Origin: Bacteroides acidifaciens
Lineage (GTDB): Bacteria; Bacteroidota; Bacteroidia; Bacteroidales; Bacteroidaceae
DNA: 64,000 bases
Direction: 5' to 3'
Assembly: GCF_903181435.1 (NCBI RefSeq)
Contig: NZ_CAEUHO010000001.1
Coordinates: forward strand, 744,001 to 808,000
Positions 8,584-18,308 of this stretch are shown piece after piece. A program made the position numbers and the translations under genes. The stretch's first letter is position 1; each line of letters begins with the position of its first letter. The notes below the pieces were generated by a model, which ran no database searches, was not told the origin of the DNA, and was given only the letters and a program-made list of their open reading frames with translations.

Positions 8584-9738
8584 CTACTTTTTTTCGTAAA
8601 AAGTATATTCTTTTATTCCCCGATTGTGCTTACTGAAAAGGGTTCGCGCATCATTCGTGAAGATTTTCAGAGAGTTACGTGCTTGTAACGGAATTGAATC
8701 AGCCGGTAGGTTGACGGGGAGTAATTGATGATTTTTTTTTCCCGATTGCATCGGGCGGGCTGTCCATACCAAACTGTACTCGCAATTATTGAGACGTGTG
8801 GTACTATCTTTTACTAATTCCATCCTTACCATAAGTCCGCCATCCGTGCGACGAGCAGACATATTGGAGATAAAATTCCCTAGTGAATAGACAACAAGAT
8901 GCTTGTCGTTTGTCAGGCTGTCCGTACGGACTTCGATGGGTTGTACGACGTGCGGATGCGAACCGATTACGTGGTCGATACCTTTTCGGAGCAGCCAATC
9001 GGCGAGGAACTTCTGTTCTTTGTCCGGCAAGGATTGATATTCTATCCCCCAATGCATGCAGGCGATGATTGCGTCCGGATTCAGGGCTTTGCCAGCTTCT
9101 ATATCTTTTGCGATAATCGCCGTGTCGATATAGTTCACGATGTTGGGCGGGGTGACGGGGATTCCGTTTGTACCATACGTGTAATTGAGCAGGGCGATAC
9201 GGAATCCGTTTTTCTCTAATAGGAGAGGGTATTCTTTTTCGCGTGCTTCGGAGTTGATATACGTTCCGGCATGAGGAATCTTCAATGTGTCGATTAGTTG
9301 GATGGTACGTTCCAATCCGGGCCTGCCGCGGTCGAGGCTGTGGTTGTTGGCAGTCACGAGGACATTGAATCCGGCATCATGGATGGCAGTCAGAAACTCG
9401 TCCGGTGCACTGAAAGCCGGATACCCTTTATAAGGTTTTCCGCCTAACGTGACTTCCAGGTTGGCGATGGCAAGGTCGGCTTTACTTATCTCTTCCTTGA
9501 CATATTCAAAACAAGTGGAATAATCATAGCCTTTTGCAGTCCGTGCGGCATTGATTTGTCCTTGATGTTGCATTAAGTCTCCTACGAAAAGGAGTCGGAG
9601 CGTATCGGCAGGTATAATACTGTCAATGGCGGAAAGGCTGTCCGCTGAGGTAGTATTAATAGAATCTCTCCTTGCCTGCGACCGTGAGGTGCAGGACAGG
9701 GAGAGAAGCATGATTATCAGAAACAGTGTGTGCCTCAT
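8584..9738 (-). CDS. CapA-family (PGA_cap) metallophosphatase-like lipoprotein
   Basis: A 384-residue protein with a lipoprotein signal ending LLSLSC (Cys16), so it is membrane-anchored in the envelope. The mature part shows the CapA/PgsA-type calcineurin-like fold motifs: FVGDLMQH near 51-58, [27 protein letters not shown] and GSHPHVVQP, followed by YSLGNFISN. These supply the Asp, Asn and His ligands of the family. CapA proteins are linked to poly-gamma-glutamate export in Bacillus, but Bacteroides copies have no proven substrate. Its start overlaps the folD stop by 4 bases (ATGA), so it is co-transcribed behind folD. Confidence 0.88.
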   Translation of the reverse strand: MRHTLFLIIMLLSLSCTSRSQARRDSINTTSADSLSAIDSIIPADTLRLLFVGDLMQHQGQINAARTAKGYDYSTCFEYVKEEISKADLAIANLEVTLGGKPYKGYPAFSAPDEFLTAIHDAGFNVLVTANNHSLDRGRPGLERTIQLIDTLKIPHAGTYINSEAREKEYPLLLEKNGFRIALLNYTYGTNGIPVTPPNIVNYIDTAIIAKDIEAGKALNPDAIIACMHWGIEYQSLPDKEQKFLADWLLRKGIDHVIGSHPHVVQPIEVRTDSLTNDKHLVVYSLGNFISNMSARRTDGGLMVRMELVKDSTTRLNNCEYSLVWTARPMQSGKKNHQLLPVNLPADSIPLQARNSLKIFTNDARTLFSKHNRGIKEYTFYEKK

Positions 9739-10616
9739 AGATAAATGGCTTTCTTACCGGCTAGGAGTGTGTTTTTCATTAACGATACAATCGTCATCGG
9801 CCCGACGCCACCCGGTACGGGAGTGATGAATGAACACTTCGGAGCCACTTCATCAAACTTCACGTCGCCGGTCAGTTTGAATCCGGATTTCTTTGTAGCG
9901 TCCGGCACGCGGGTAGTACCTACATCAATAACTACTGCGCCTTCTTTCACCATTTCGGCTTTCACGAAGTTTGGCTGTCCCAAAGCAGCGATAATAATAT
10001 CAGCTTCCTGGCATTCTTTCACCAGGTCTTTGCTGCGGCTGTGGCATACGGTTACGGTGGCGTCACCCGGATAAGCCTTTTGCATCATCAGTGCAGCCAT
10101 CGGTTTGCCGACGATGTTGCTGCGTCCGAGCACGACGCATTTCTTGCCCGAAGTCTCTATTTCATAGCGTTTCAGCAGTTCGAGGATACCGTTGGGAGTA
10201 GCGGACACATAGCAGGGAAGCCCGATGGACATACGCCCTACGTTTATCGGGTGGAAGCCGTCTACGTCTTTACGGTAATCGATTGTCTCAATTACTTTCT
10301 GCTCGGAGATATGTTTCGGTAACGGGAGTTGCACGATGAAGCCGTCCACATCGTCGTCCTCATTCAGTTCGCGCACTTTGGCTAGCAGTTCTTCCTCGGT
10401 CACGTCACTTTCGTAACGGATAAGTGAGGATTTGAATCCGCATACTTCGCAGGCTTTTACTTTGGCGGCCACATACGTTTCGCTGCCACCATCGTGTCCC
10501 ACAAGGATAGCTGCCAGGTGCGGGCGTTTTCCGCCACGAGCCACAATTTCGGCCACTTCGGCTGCAATCTCTTGTTTCACTTGTTCGGAAATGGCTTTTC
10601 CGTCTATCAGAGTCAT
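9735..10616 (-). CDS. folD: Bifunctional methylenetetrahydrofolate dehydrogenase/cyclohydrolase
   Basis: FolD interconverts 5,10-methylene-, methenyl- and 10-formyl-tetrahydrofolate in the cytoplasm using NADP. Starting at the internal ATG at 10616 ([12 protein letters not shown]) gives 293 residues, the usual length. The longer upstream start would begin ahead of the promoter's expected transcription start, so I reject it. Signature segments are [10 protein letters not shown] with the catalytic Lys, VQLPLPKH, the nucleotide-binding [12 protein letters not shown] and the C-terminal [13 protein letters not shown]. The CapA-like lipoprotein follows with a 4-base overlap. Confidence 0.97.
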   Translation of the reverse strand: MTLIDGKAISEQVKQEIAAEVAEIVARGGKRPHLAAILVGHDGGSETYVAAKVKACEVCGFKSSLIRYESDVTEEELLAKVRELNEDDDVDGFIVQLPLPKHISEQKVIETIDYRKDVDGFHPINVGRMSIGLPCYVSATPNGILELLKRYEIETSGKKCVVLGRSNIVGKPMAALMMQKAYPGDATVTVCHSRSKDLVKECQEADIIIAALGQPNFVKAEMVKEGAVVIDVGTTRVPDATKKSGFKLTGDVKFDEVAPKCSFITPVPGGVGPMTIVSLMKNTLLAGKKAIYL

Positions 10617-10643
10617 ATTGTCAGAGTATTTATTGGTGATGGG

Positions 10644-10651
10644 CAAAAGTA
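10644..10651 (-). promoter_or_regulatory. Promoter -7 box of folD
   Basis: TACTTTTG on the minus strand fits TAnnTTTG and would give a leader of about 20 bases before the ATG at 10616. Confidence 0.7.
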
Positions 10652-11226
10652 AAATAAATAACTGAACTGTCCAAAAAGATTAGAGCATAAAAAGTTGTTA
10701 TCTAAAAAAGAAAGCAGGCGGTAACCGCCTTTCGGGCGGAACATCAATTGGATGCTGATGGCATTGTGGGCTACCGAAGTCGGGAAGCCTTGTCCTTTGC
10801 CGGTCATAATGCCGGAAATGATTATTTTCCAAAGACTTTCAGCAATGACAGCTTATCTTCTTCTTTCTTCACCCGCCCCAATCACCCTCATCCTTAACGG
10901 CTCAGTTGTAATCAAGACAGAAAGATAGGATGGTTATCAATTACCAATGCTGCATATACATTATTGATTGTCGACATGATATAAGTTACTGTTTGTCATG
11001 TTTTTGAAGCCGACCTAATAACAGCTCACCATGGTGGTTTATCTGAACTACTAATGTGGAGTATTTAAACCATTTTAGTCAACTAAGTGAACTACTTGAG
11101 TGGTTCATTGCTGAATTAACACTATCGACCGTAAGACTAGATATAATACTCCCTTAGTCTGTACGGTTTGCACTTGCCGGGTGAGGGCGATCAGATGCCA
11201 CCCGGTATTAATCTATGGTTACAAAA
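10652..11226. other. Gene-poor intergenic region with several hairpins
   Basis: About 570 bases without a convincing gene. It includes GGCGGTAACCGCC followed by a second GGGCGG (10,708-10,740), resembling a short dispersed sequence that often yields small spurious reading frames, and a stem with arms at about 11,174-11,182 and 11,198-11,206 (CCGGGTG / CACCCGG) without a T-run. A structured small RNA is possible in the second half, but no family is recognisable. Confidence 0.35.
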
Positions 11227-11252
11227 AAAGAGGAAGCCGTGGCTCCCTCTTT
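11227..11252 (-). terminator. Intrinsic terminator of ffh
   Basis: Twelve-base arms (AAAGAGGAAGCC / GGCTCCCTCTTT, one mismatch) around a GT loop, with seven T residues following on the minus strand, 30 bases after the ffh stop codon. Confidence 0.85.
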
Positions 11253-11282
11253 CTATTTGGAATTTAGAAATGATTCTTTCTT

Positions 11283-12605
11283 TTATCTCTTCATTTTCGG
11301 CATCATCTTGCCCATTTTGCTGCCAGTCACCATCTTCATCATTTTACGGGTCTGGTCAAATTGTTTCAGCAAGCGGTTTACTTCCTGAATTGTTGTTCCG
11401 CTACCTTTGGCGATGCGTGTGCGGCGTGAGCCGTTCAGAATTTCCGGGTTGGAACGTTCTGCCGGGGTCATGGAATAGATAATGGCTTCGATGCTCTTGA
11501 AAGCGTTGTCGTCAATATCAATGTCCTTGATTGCTTTGCCTACTCCCGGAATCATGGAAGCAAGGTCTTTCAAGTTACCCATCTTCTTGATTTGGGCAAT
11601 CTGGCTGAGGAAGTCGTTGAAGTCGAACTGGTTCTTGGCAATCTTCTTCTGCAAGCGTTTGGCTTCTTCTTCGTCATATTGCTCCTGTGCACGTTCTACC
11701 AATGAAACGATGTCACCCATGCCGAGGATACGGTCTGCCATACGGGCAGGGTGGAACTGATCGATTGCTTCCAACTTTTCTCCAGTACCTACAAACTTGA
11801 TTGGCTTGTTCACTACCGAACGGATAGAAAGGGCCGCACCACCACGGGTGTCACCGTCGAGTTTGGTCAGTACCACGCCGTTGAAGTCCAGACGTTCGTT
11901 AAATTCCTTCGCTGTGTTTACGGCATCCTGACCAGTCATGGAGTCTACCACGAACAGGATTTCGTTCGGGTTGATGGCTTCTTTGATAGCGGCGATTTCG
12001 TTCATCATCTGTTCGTCTACTGCCAGACGTCCGGCGGTATCGACGATGACGAGGTCATATCCTTTGGCTTTGGCTTCCTGAATGGCGTGTTGCGCGATTT
12101 CTACCGGATTCTTGCTATCCAGTTCGCAGTACATCGGAACTTCGATTTGTTCTGCCAACACACGCAACTGTTCGATAGCTGCCGGACGGTAAACGTCACA
12201 AGCTACCAGCAACGGCTTACGGTTCTTCTTGGTTTTCAGCATGCGTGCCAGCTTGCCGGAGAAGGTAGTCTTACCCGAACCCTGCAAACCTGACATCAGG
12301 ATAACTGCCGGACGGGAGTCGATATTGATTTCGGCCGTCTCTCCACCCATCAACTGGGTAAGTTCGTCGTGCACAATCTTCACCATCAACTGGCTCGGCT
12401 TCACAGCCGTAAGTACGTTCTGGCCAAGTGCTTTCTCTTTCACCATATCAGTGAAATTCTTTGCTACCTTGTAGTTTACGTCGGCATCAAGAAGTGCCTT
12501 GCGTACGTCTTTCAGCGTCTCCGCTACGTTGATTTCGGTGATTTTGCCTTCACCTTTCAGAATCTTGAATGACCGTTCCAGTCTTTCACTTAAATTATCG
12601 AACAT
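11283..12605 (-). CDS. ffh: Signal recognition particle GTPase Ffh (SRP54)
   Basis: Ffh binds SRP RNA and hydrophobic signal sequences of nascent membrane proteins and delivers ribosomes to FtsY. The 440-residue length is normal. Order: N-domain helices (1-95), GTPase domain with GLQGSGKTT at 106-114, DVYRPAAIEQL, DTAGRLAVDE from about 189 and TKLDGDTRGGAALS, then the M domain, which ends in a methionine- and lysine-rich tail (MMKMVTGSKMGKMMPKMKR). A promoter box and a strong terminator frame it as a single-gene unit. Confidence 0.98.
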   Translation of the reverse strand: MFDNLSERLERSFKILKGEGKITEINVAETLKDVRKALLDADVNYKVAKNFTDMVKEKALGQNVLTAVKPSQLMVKIVHDELTQLMGGETAEINIDSRPAVILMSGLQGSGKTTFSGKLARMLKTKKNRKPLLVACDVYRPAAIEQLRVLAEQIEVPMYCELDSKNPVEIAQHAIQEAKAKGYDLVIVDTAGRLAVDEQMMNEIAAIKEAINPNEILFVVDSMTGQDAVNTAKEFNERLDFNGVVLTKLDGDTRGGAALSIRSVVNKPIKFVGTGEKLEAIDQFHPARMADRILGMGDIVSLVERAQEQYDEEEAKRLQKKIAKNQFDFNDFLSQIAQIKKMGNLKDLASMIPGVGKAIKDIDIDDNAFKSIEAIIYSMTPAERSNPEILNGSRRTRIAKGSGTTIQEVNRLLKQFDQTRKMMKMVTGSKMGKMMPKMKR

Positions 12606-12639
12606 AGTTGTTTAATTACTAATTAATTATTTGAGCTTG

Positions 12640-12647
12640 CAAATGTA
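12640..12647 (-). promoter_or_regulatory. Promoter -7 box of ffh
   Basis: TACATTTG on the minus strand, about 35 bases ahead of the ffh start codon. Confidence 0.7.
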
Positions 12648-12663
12648 CAAAAATCTCTCGGAT

Positions 12664-13986
12664 TTATATCTTTTTATTCTGCCATTTTGCTTTTTTGAGA
12701 TAAATATAGCTTGTTATCAATAGCAAGGTATAGTACACTATCTCAATCGTAAAGCAGATTTCAATCGGTGCTTTCAGCCACATTCCGATGAATATGATGT
12801 ATGAGCCGTAGATGACGATTGTAATTGTTTCGAGCAATAGGGCGGCCTGCGTATTTCCCGTGCCGGAGATGCCGTTGAACACGACATTGGCTACCGACGC
12901 GATGAGCATGGCGATGCAAATCACGTGGACTGATGGGACGGACTCTGTGATAAGCGCGGCTTCGCTGGTATAGACAGACAGAAGAAGCTGTGGAAACAGT
13001 GCCGTGACCGCTACGAGCCCCAGCATAATGAAGAACGAGAACCTAGCAATTTTGTTGATGAGCGGCATCACATGCTTGATACCGCCAGCACCGATGGCGT
13101 TGCTGACAAGGCTGTTTGTAGTGGTCGCCAGCGAGTTGACGGGAATCAACAATACGACGTAGATACTCCGGACGATGTTGGCGATGGCAAGTTCCCGCTG
13201 TCCCAGCCGCTCTACGGCTACAAAGAAGACGAACCAGGTGGCCATCGACAGGAAGTATTGGAGCATGGTGAAACAGGAGATGCTGAGAATCCGCATCAAC
13301 AATGCAGGATCGAACGAACGCAGGCGGTTCAATCCGTATTTTTTTAAGTCGATAGTGACGTATGTGTAGATAAGGAAAAAGAGAATCGAAGAGGTTTCTG
13401 CCAGTACGGATGCGATGGCGGCTCCCTTAATGCCCATTTCCGGCAGGCCGAATTTTCCGAAAATTAATGCGTAGTCCAGCACGACATTGGTCAATGCCAT
13501 GACTACTGCGTTGATGGTAAGCACTTTGGTGCGTGTGATGCCAATGTATAATGCCCGGAACATGACATTGACGAAAGAGAAGAAAAATCCGTAGATGCGC
13601 CAGTCGAGAAACTCCATCGTCCCTTCGTAGATGGACTCTGAAGATACGAGCAACCGCATGATGTTTCCACCGAACGCTTTGGTAAAGCCGAACAGTATCA
13701 GTGCCATGGCAAACAGGAACATGACGCCTTGGATCATGACCGGGCCTACATCCGTATAGCGTCCCTCGCCATTGCGCCTTGCGATGACTATCTGCGAACC
13801 GGTGCTGAACCCGAATGCTATGGTGAATACACATATGTAGAATAGCCCGCCCATGGCAGAAGCTCCGAGTGCTACCTCACTCACGTGTCCGAGGAATGCC
13901 GTGTCGGTGACGTTGATAACATTTTGTGCCAGCAAGCTCAGCAGTATCGGGTAACTGACACTCCAAATCTGTTTGTTGGTATACAT
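12664..13986 (-). CDS. MATE family efflux transporter
   Basis: A 440-residue inner-membrane protein with about twelve hydrophobic segments arranged in two related halves, as in MATE (MatE/NorM/DinF) antiporters that export cationic drugs or metabolites using Na+ or H+. The N-terminal IWSVSYPILLSLLAQNVIN and TDTAFLGHVSEVALGASAMG match the first MatE repeat. The substrate cannot be read from the sequence. It has its own promoter box at 14,013 and is separated from the upstream sulfatase by a terminator-like hairpin. Confidence 0.93.
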   Translation of the reverse strand: MYTNKQIWSVSYPILLSLLAQNVINVTDTAFLGHVSEVALGASAMGGLFYICVFTIAFGFSTGSQIVIARRNGEGRYTDVGPVMIQGVMFLFAMALILFGFTKAFGGNIMRLLVSSESIYEGTMEFLDWRIYGFFFSFVNVMFRALYIGITRTKVLTINAVVMALTNVVLDYALIFGKFGLPEMGIKGAAIASVLAETSSILFFLIYTYVTIDLKKYGLNRLRSFDPALLMRILSISCFTMLQYFLSMATWFVFFVAVERLGQRELAIANIVRSIYVVLLIPVNSLATTTNSLVSNAIGAGGIKHVMPLINKIARFSFFIMLGLVAVTALFPQLLLSVYTSEAALITESVPSVHVICIAMLIASVANVVFNGISGTGNTQAALLLETITIVIYGSYIIFIGMWLKAPIEICFTIEIVYYTLLLITSYIYLKKAKWQNKKI

Positions 13987-14012
13987 AATTAAGCGTTTAA
14001 GTTTACACTTTG

Positions 14013-14020
14013 CAAAGATA
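14013..14020 (-). promoter_or_regulatory. Promoter -7 box of the MATE gene
   Basis: TATCTTTG on the minus strand, 27 bases before the start codon. Confidence 0.7.
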
Positions 14021-14138
14021 GTGCTTTATTTCGATTCGGGAGTAGCGGGGGGAGATGAAAACTATTTCCGGTTGGCATCATGCTGGACGATGGTTTCGAG
14101 TAGTTCTTATGTCACCCGCATAATAAGGAAGAAATAAA

Positions 14139-14175
14139 GAGAGCGAAGATTTTCTTGTAATCTCCGCTCTTTTTA
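14139..14175 (-). terminator. Terminator of the sulfatase gene
   Basis: Arms GAGCGAAGATT (14,141-14,151) and AATCTCCGCTC (14,159-14,169), 10 of 11 paired, with an AT-rich run after the hairpin on both strands. It lies directly after the sulfatase stop. Confidence 0.7.
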
Positions 14176-14180
14176 CTATT

Positions 14181-15647
14181 TTATTTTCTTTTGAGAATTT
14201 CACGTGCTCCGGGACCTTCGTGATTTGGATAGCCTGGGGTGTGGTTCCTGCACCGTGGGTCGGCGTCTACTTTCAGGCTGCGGTAGTCGTCTTTTGTCCG
14301 GGTGATGTAGTCATCGAGCATTGCACGGTGCTCTGCAAGTACTTTTGTATATTTAGGATCTTTGGCAAGATTCTTGCGTTCTCCCGGGTCTTTCTTCATG
14401 TCGTACAGTTCCTCTCCGTTGCCTTCAAGGTAGTGGGTGTATTTGTATCTCGGTCCGCGTACCATACGTCCGGGAGTCGTCACGTATTCATATTCGCTGT
14501 GCCATTCGGAGACGGCATACGGGTGGGTTTTCTTCTGTTTCTCCCCTTTCAAGGTGGGGGCAAGGCTTATTCCCGCTTTTCCCGCCGGAATGGAAATTCC
14601 TGCCAGGTCGCAAAGGGTGGGCAGAAGGTCGAGTGTGGGCTGTGTGAGCAGATGGTCTACCGGTTTCTTCTGTTGCTTGATACCGGGGCCTGCAAAGATG
14701 AACGGAACGTTTGTCATTTCGTCGTAAAAGCTGATATGCTTGGTCACCATGCGGTGTGAAGCCATTCCGTCGCCGTGGTCGGCCAGGATGACTATGATGG
14801 TGTTCTTTCCGGCTGGTGTGGAATAGAGTGCTTTCAGTACGCTGTCCACCTGTTTGGATACCATCTTCGTATAGTGTTGGAAGGCTGCGATGTAGTGGCG
14901 GTAGTTCTCTTCGCTCCAATGGGAAGCCTGTGTCATGCGGCGGTGGCTGCAACAAATATACTGTACCGGAGTAGGGATGTTGCTCCAGTCTTCGACATCG
15001 AAGTTGGCAGGCAGTTCGGGAAGAGTGCCGCTGACAGGGCGGTCTGTATGTACGCCTTCGTTCGCTCCTACGAATCCGCAGATATTGTGAGGGTTTTGAA
15101 AGTCGGCGATGCAAATGAAAGGTTCCTGTGGCGGGTTGCTCAGATAGGCCGCTGCGTCTTCACAGGTTCCCACATCAAGGAAACTGTCGTTGTTGACGGG
15201 AAATTCAGGGTCGGTAAATGGTTTTGCTACCGGTTCCTTATGCTTGAATCCTCTTAGCGAACCCATGTCGTGAGTCTTTCCGAAGTGCACGGCTTCGTAA
15301 CCGTTCTCGGAGAAAAGGCTTCCTAGTGTCGGGACGCTTTCCGGTATGTGTGTGTTGACGGGTTCGCTGGAATTGGAACGTACGTTGGTTTGATGAGGCA
15401 TCATGCCGCTCCATAAGGCTGCGCGTGAAGGTTGGCTGAGAGGACAACCTACATAGGCATTGGAGAAGATGACTCCTCTCGAAGCTACTTCGTCCATAGG
15501 AAGGGTGCATCCTTGAGTATGCCCGTAAGCGCCTACGACGCGTTGCGTCAAATGGTCGCATTGGATAATCAGGAAATTCGGCTTTTCTTGTGCCTGGGCT
15601 GCTATGCCGCATAGGGCTAAACCCATGAAAGGATAAATCGTTTTCAT
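14181..15647 (-). CDS. Exported sulfatase, Ser-type (SxPSR)
   Basis: A 488-residue periplasmic sulfatase with a cleavable signal peptide (MKTIYPFMGLALCGIAAQAQ). The active-site motif is SQPSR with Ser71 in place of Cys, so maturation to formylglycine would need an anaerobic radical-SAM maturase (anSME), as in other gut Bacteroides. The metal-site region reads IIQCDHLT rather than the common DD pair, and further motifs are GKTHDMG, ILADHGDG and VPFIFAGPG. The C-terminal part carries typical YDMKKDPGERKNL. The substrate is unknown: no glycoside hydrolase, SusC/D or maturase lies beside it, so it is an orphan rather than part of a polysaccharide locus. Confidence 0.92.
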   Translation of the reverse strand: MKTIYPFMGLALCGIAAQAQEKPNFLIIQCDHLTQRVVGAYGHTQGCTLPMDEVASRGVIFSNAYVGCPLSQPSRAALWSGMMPHQTNVRSNSSEPVNTHIPESVPTLGSLFSENGYEAVHFGKTHDMGSLRGFKHKEPVAKPFTDPEFPVNNDSFLDVGTCEDAAAYLSNPPQEPFICIADFQNPHNICGFVGANEGVHTDRPVSGTLPELPANFDVEDWSNIPTPVQYICCSHRRMTQASHWSEENYRHYIAAFQHYTKMVSKQVDSVLKALYSTPAGKNTIIVILADHGDGMASHRMVTKHISFYDEMTNVPFIFAGPGIKQQKKPVDHLLTQPTLDLLPTLCDLAGISIPAGKAGISLAPTLKGEKQKKTHPYAVSEWHSEYEYVTTPGRMVRGPRYKYTHYLEGNGEELYDMKKDPGERKNLAKDPKYTKVLAEHRAMLDDYITRTKDDYRSLKVDADPRCRNHTPGYPNHEGPGAREILKRK

Positions 15648-15681
15648 TCTTGGTTAGAATTAGGTAATATTGATTTTGCAA

Positions 15682-15689
15682 CAAAAGTA
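15682..15689 (-). promoter_or_regulatory. Promoter -7 box of the sulfatase gene
   Basis: TACTTTTG on the minus strand, 35 bases before the sulfatase ATG. Confidence 0.65.
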
Positions 15690-15776
15690 GGAAAAAAGGG
15701 AATGTAAAAAAGGGCAGGGGAGTGGTTTTGGACGTAAATGAAAGGATTTTGTACAAAAGTGGAATCCTGAAAATGA

Positions 15777-15821
15777 GAATGGTGGCCAATCTGCGGGATA
15801 ATTGCAGTTTGACCACCATTC
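15777..15821 (-). terminator. Strong hairpin downstream of rho
   Basis: Eighteen-base arms at 15,777-15,794 and 15,804-15,821 pair at 16 of 18 positions around a 9-nt loop, about 20 bases after the rho stop. The minus strand continues with only a modest T-rich tract. Confidence 0.7.
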
Positions 15822-15843
15822 GTTATTTATTGTTTTCCGTCGA

Positions 15844-18072
15844 TTAGCTGTTCATGCTCATCAGGAATTCGTCGTTGTCCCTGGTTTTCTCCAGACGGTC
15901 TTTTACGAAATCCATTGCTTCAATCGGATTCATGTCGGCAAGGTATTTGCGTAATATCCACATGCGGTCGAGCGTCGTCTTGTCAAGCAGCAGGTCGTCG
16001 CGGCGAGTGCTGGATGCGGTGATGTTGACAGCAGGGAAGATACGTTTGTTGGACAGGTTGCGGTCGAGCTGCAACTCCATGTTACCTGTACCCTTGAATT
16101 CTTCGAAGATAACTTCGTCCATCTTTGAACCGGTATCAATCAAGGCCGTAGCGATGATGGTCAGTGAACCGCCGTTTTCGATGTTACGTGCCGCACCGAA
16201 GAAACGTTTGGGCTTGTGCAATGCGTTGGCATCGACACCACCGGAAAGCACTTTGCCGGATGCCGGGGAAACTGTATTGTATGCGCGTGCCAGACGGGTG
16301 ATGGAGTCGAGGAAGATAACTACGTCGTGACCACATTCTACCAGGCGTTTTGCTTTTTCCAATACGATACCTGCGATTTTCACGTGGCGTTCTGCCGGTT
16401 CGTCGAAAGTGGAAGCGATGACTTCCGCGTTGACGCTGCGTGCCATGTCGGTTACTTCTTCAGGGCGTTCGTCAATCAGCAGCATAATCATATATACTTC
16501 CGGGTGGTTGGCTGCTATCGCATTGGCGATGTCTTTCATCAGGATAGTCTTACCGGTCTTCGGCTGGGCTACGATCAATGCGCGTTGTCCTTTGCCAATC
16601 GGAGCGAAAAGGTCAACAACACGGGCAGACATGGAGTCTGAATAACCGCCTTTGCAAAGCTTGAACTTTTCATCCGGGAAGAGGGGAGTCAAATGTTCGA
16701 AAGGAACACGGTCGCGCACGAAAGCTGCGTCACGTCCGTTGATTTTCGATACTTTGACCAACGGGAAATATTTTTCTCCTTCTTTCGGCGGACGGATAAC
16801 TCCTTCTACTACGTCACCGGTCTTCAAGCCGAACAGCTTGATTTGTGACTGTGATACGTAAATGTCGTCCGGAGAAGAAAGATAGTTGTAATCGGATGAA
16901 CGGAGGAATCCGTATCCATCCTGCATGATTTCCAAAACGCCTACGCCATTGAGGATGTCGTCAAATTCGTATGGCTTTTCACGCTCGATAATTTTGCGTT
17001 CCTGTGGTTGCTGTGCCGGGAAGTTCTCACTGGCATTGTTCTGCTGGTTGGAACGCTGCATAGGCAGGCGCTGTTGGTTCTGAGCCTGGTTTTGGTTATT
17101 GTTGCGCTGGAAATTATTATTGTTGTTAGGGTTATTGTCACGTGGGCGAACAATACGCGGACGTTGCTGCTGGGCTTGTTGCTGTTGTTGGGACGGGTGT
17201 TGCTGAGGCTGTTGTTGCTGAGAGTGGGGGGCTTGCTCGGTCAGCATTTGTGCCGGTTCTGCTTTCGTTGCCTCGAACTTACCGAACAACTCAGTCGGAA
17301 GCTCTATTTTTTCTGAAGGCAGGTCCTCGATTGGGATAAAATCATCATTGTCGGCATTGGACAAGATATTGCTTTCTTCATCGATAACAGGCACAGCTTT
17401 CTTTTGTGGTTTTGCTATTACCTTCTTTTCAGCGGGCTTGTTGGCTTCAGCGGCAGGCTTATTAGTTTCAGCAGTAGAACTGTTAGTTTCTACAACAGGC
17501 TTGTTGGGTTTTTCCTTCTTTTCAGCAGGTTGCGACACCGGAGCTGCTTTCTGTGTAGCTTCAGCAGGCTTTTCTGCTGCTGCAACAGGTTTTGCTTCCA
17601 TAGCCTTGGTCACTACCGGCTTGGCATTCTCCACCTCTTTTTTCTCTGTTGCCTCAGAATTCTTGCGTGGACGGCCTACTTTACGCTTCGGAGCAGCGTT
17701 CTCGTTTTTGGCATCAATGGCGGGAGTCTCTTTTTCTTTGTTTGTACTTTCCTCTTTGGAAGGTTGTTGCGTTTTTACAGGAGTAGCTTCTTTGGTCTTT
17801 GCAACTTCTCCGCCCTTGGCTGCGGAAACTGCCTTGTCTTCTTTCTTGGCAGGAGTTACACGTGGCGAACGCTTTTTCTTGTCTTCTTTGCGTTCTTCTT
17901 TGAGCTTGTCTGCGGCAACTTTCTTAGTAGCTCCTACGATTGCTTGTTCATCGAGTATCTTATAAACAAGGTCTTCTTTTTTGAATGAGTCTGCTTTTTT
18001 TATGCCTAAATCTTTGGCAATAATTTGAAGTTCCGACAGTTCTTTGTCGTTTAATTGGATAATGTTATACAT
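15844..18072 (-). CDS. rho: Transcription termination factor Rho with large disordered insert
   Basis: Rho is the hexameric RNA-dependent ATPase that ends transcription. At 742 residues it is far longer than the 419 of E. coli Rho. A Rho_N-like helical domain (1-45) is followed by about 320 residues of low complexity (first Lys/Glu/Ala/Pro-rich, then runs of Gln and Asn), the cold-shock RNA-binding domain (about 372-440), and the ATPase with PKTGKT (Walker A), [16 protein letters not shown] (Walker B region) and [20 protein letters not shown] (Q and R loops). Long inserts are known in Bacteroidetes, and the insert of B. thetaiotaomicron Rho has been linked to condensate formation. A leader of about 140 bases separates it from its promoter, leaving room for autoregulation. 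Confidence 0.97.
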   Translation of the reverse strand: MYNIIQLNDKELSELQIIAKDLGIKKADSFKKEDLVYKILDEQAIVGATKKVAADKLKEERKEDKKKRSPRVTPAKKEDKAVSAAKGGEVAKTKEATPVKTQQPSKEESTNKEKETPAIDAKNENAAPKRKVGRPRKNSEATEKKEVENAKPVVTKAMEAKPVAAAEKPAEATQKAAPVSQPAEKKEKPNKPVVETNSSTAETNKPAAEANKPAEKKVIAKPQKKAVPVIDEESNILSNADNDDFIPIEDLPSEKIELPTELFGKFEATKAEPAQMLTEQAPHSQQQQPQQHPSQQQQQAQQQRPRIVRPRDNNPNNNNNFQRNNNQNQAQNQQRLPMQRSNQQNNASENFPAQQPQERKIIEREKPYEFDDILNGVGVLEIMQDGYGFLRSSDYNYLSSPDDIYVSQSQIKLFGLKTGDVVEGVIRPPKEGEKYFPLVKVSKINGRDAAFVRDRVPFEHLTPLFPDEKFKLCKGGYSDSMSARVVDLFAPIGKGQRALIVAQPKTGKTILMKDIANAIAANHPEVYMIMLLIDERPEEVTDMARSVNAEVIASTFDEPAERHVKIAGIVLEKAKRLVECGHDVVIFLDSITRLARAYNTVSPASGKVLSGGVDANALHKPKRFFGAARNIENGGSLTIIATALIDTGSKMDEVIFEEFKGTGNMELQLDRNLSNKRIFPAVNITASSTRRDDLLLDKTTLDRMWILRKYLADMNPIEAMDFVKDRLEKTRDNDEFLMSMNS

Positions 18073-18220
18073 ATAGTATGGTAAGTTATTAATATTTCTT
18101 TTAGCTGAATTACGGACAGCATTACTACAGCTTATAGCTACAGATATGCAAGTATACGTTTTGTTTTTTTGTTATGAATTAGGGGTGTATGTGTTGAATC
18201 GTAGAATGTTTCAACGGGGG

Positions 18221-18228
18221 CAAAGATA
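18221..18228 (-). promoter_or_regulatory. Promoter -7 box of rho
   Basis: TATCTTTG on the minus strand, giving a long leader of roughly 140 bases before the rho ATG, unusual among the short leaders elsewhere in this window. Confidence 0.65.
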
Positions 18229-18281
18229 ATAATTTTTTTTGGTTTCATGAACAATCAAACATTTTTTTCCACGTAAAAGTG

Positions 18282-18289
18282 TATCTTTG
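18282..18289 (+). promoter_or_regulatory. Promoter -7 box of the EFR1-type gene
   Basis: TATCTTTG, 20 bases before the ATG at 18,309. It lies inside the longer reading frame that would begin at 18,279, so the shorter start is right. Confidence 0.7.
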
Positions 18290-18308
18290 CTACATAAAAG
18301 AAAATAGT

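Noticed and set aside
8905..9219. Open frames opposite the CapA-like gene
   Set aside because: Shadows of a gene with clear family motifs on the other strand.
10613..10807. A 64-codon minus-strand frame ahead of folD
   Set aside because: It covers the folD promoter and start, shows no domain, and contains a string seen as spurious small ORFs elsewhere in Bacteroides.
14488..15114. A 208-codon frame overlapping the sulfatase gene on the same strand
   Set aside because: It is an out-of-frame shadow rich in Arg, His and Pro; the sulfatase frame carries the active-site motif.
17008..17988. Cys/Phe/Leu-rich plus-strand frames opposite rho
   Set aside because: They mirror the low-complexity insert of Rho and are not independent genes.
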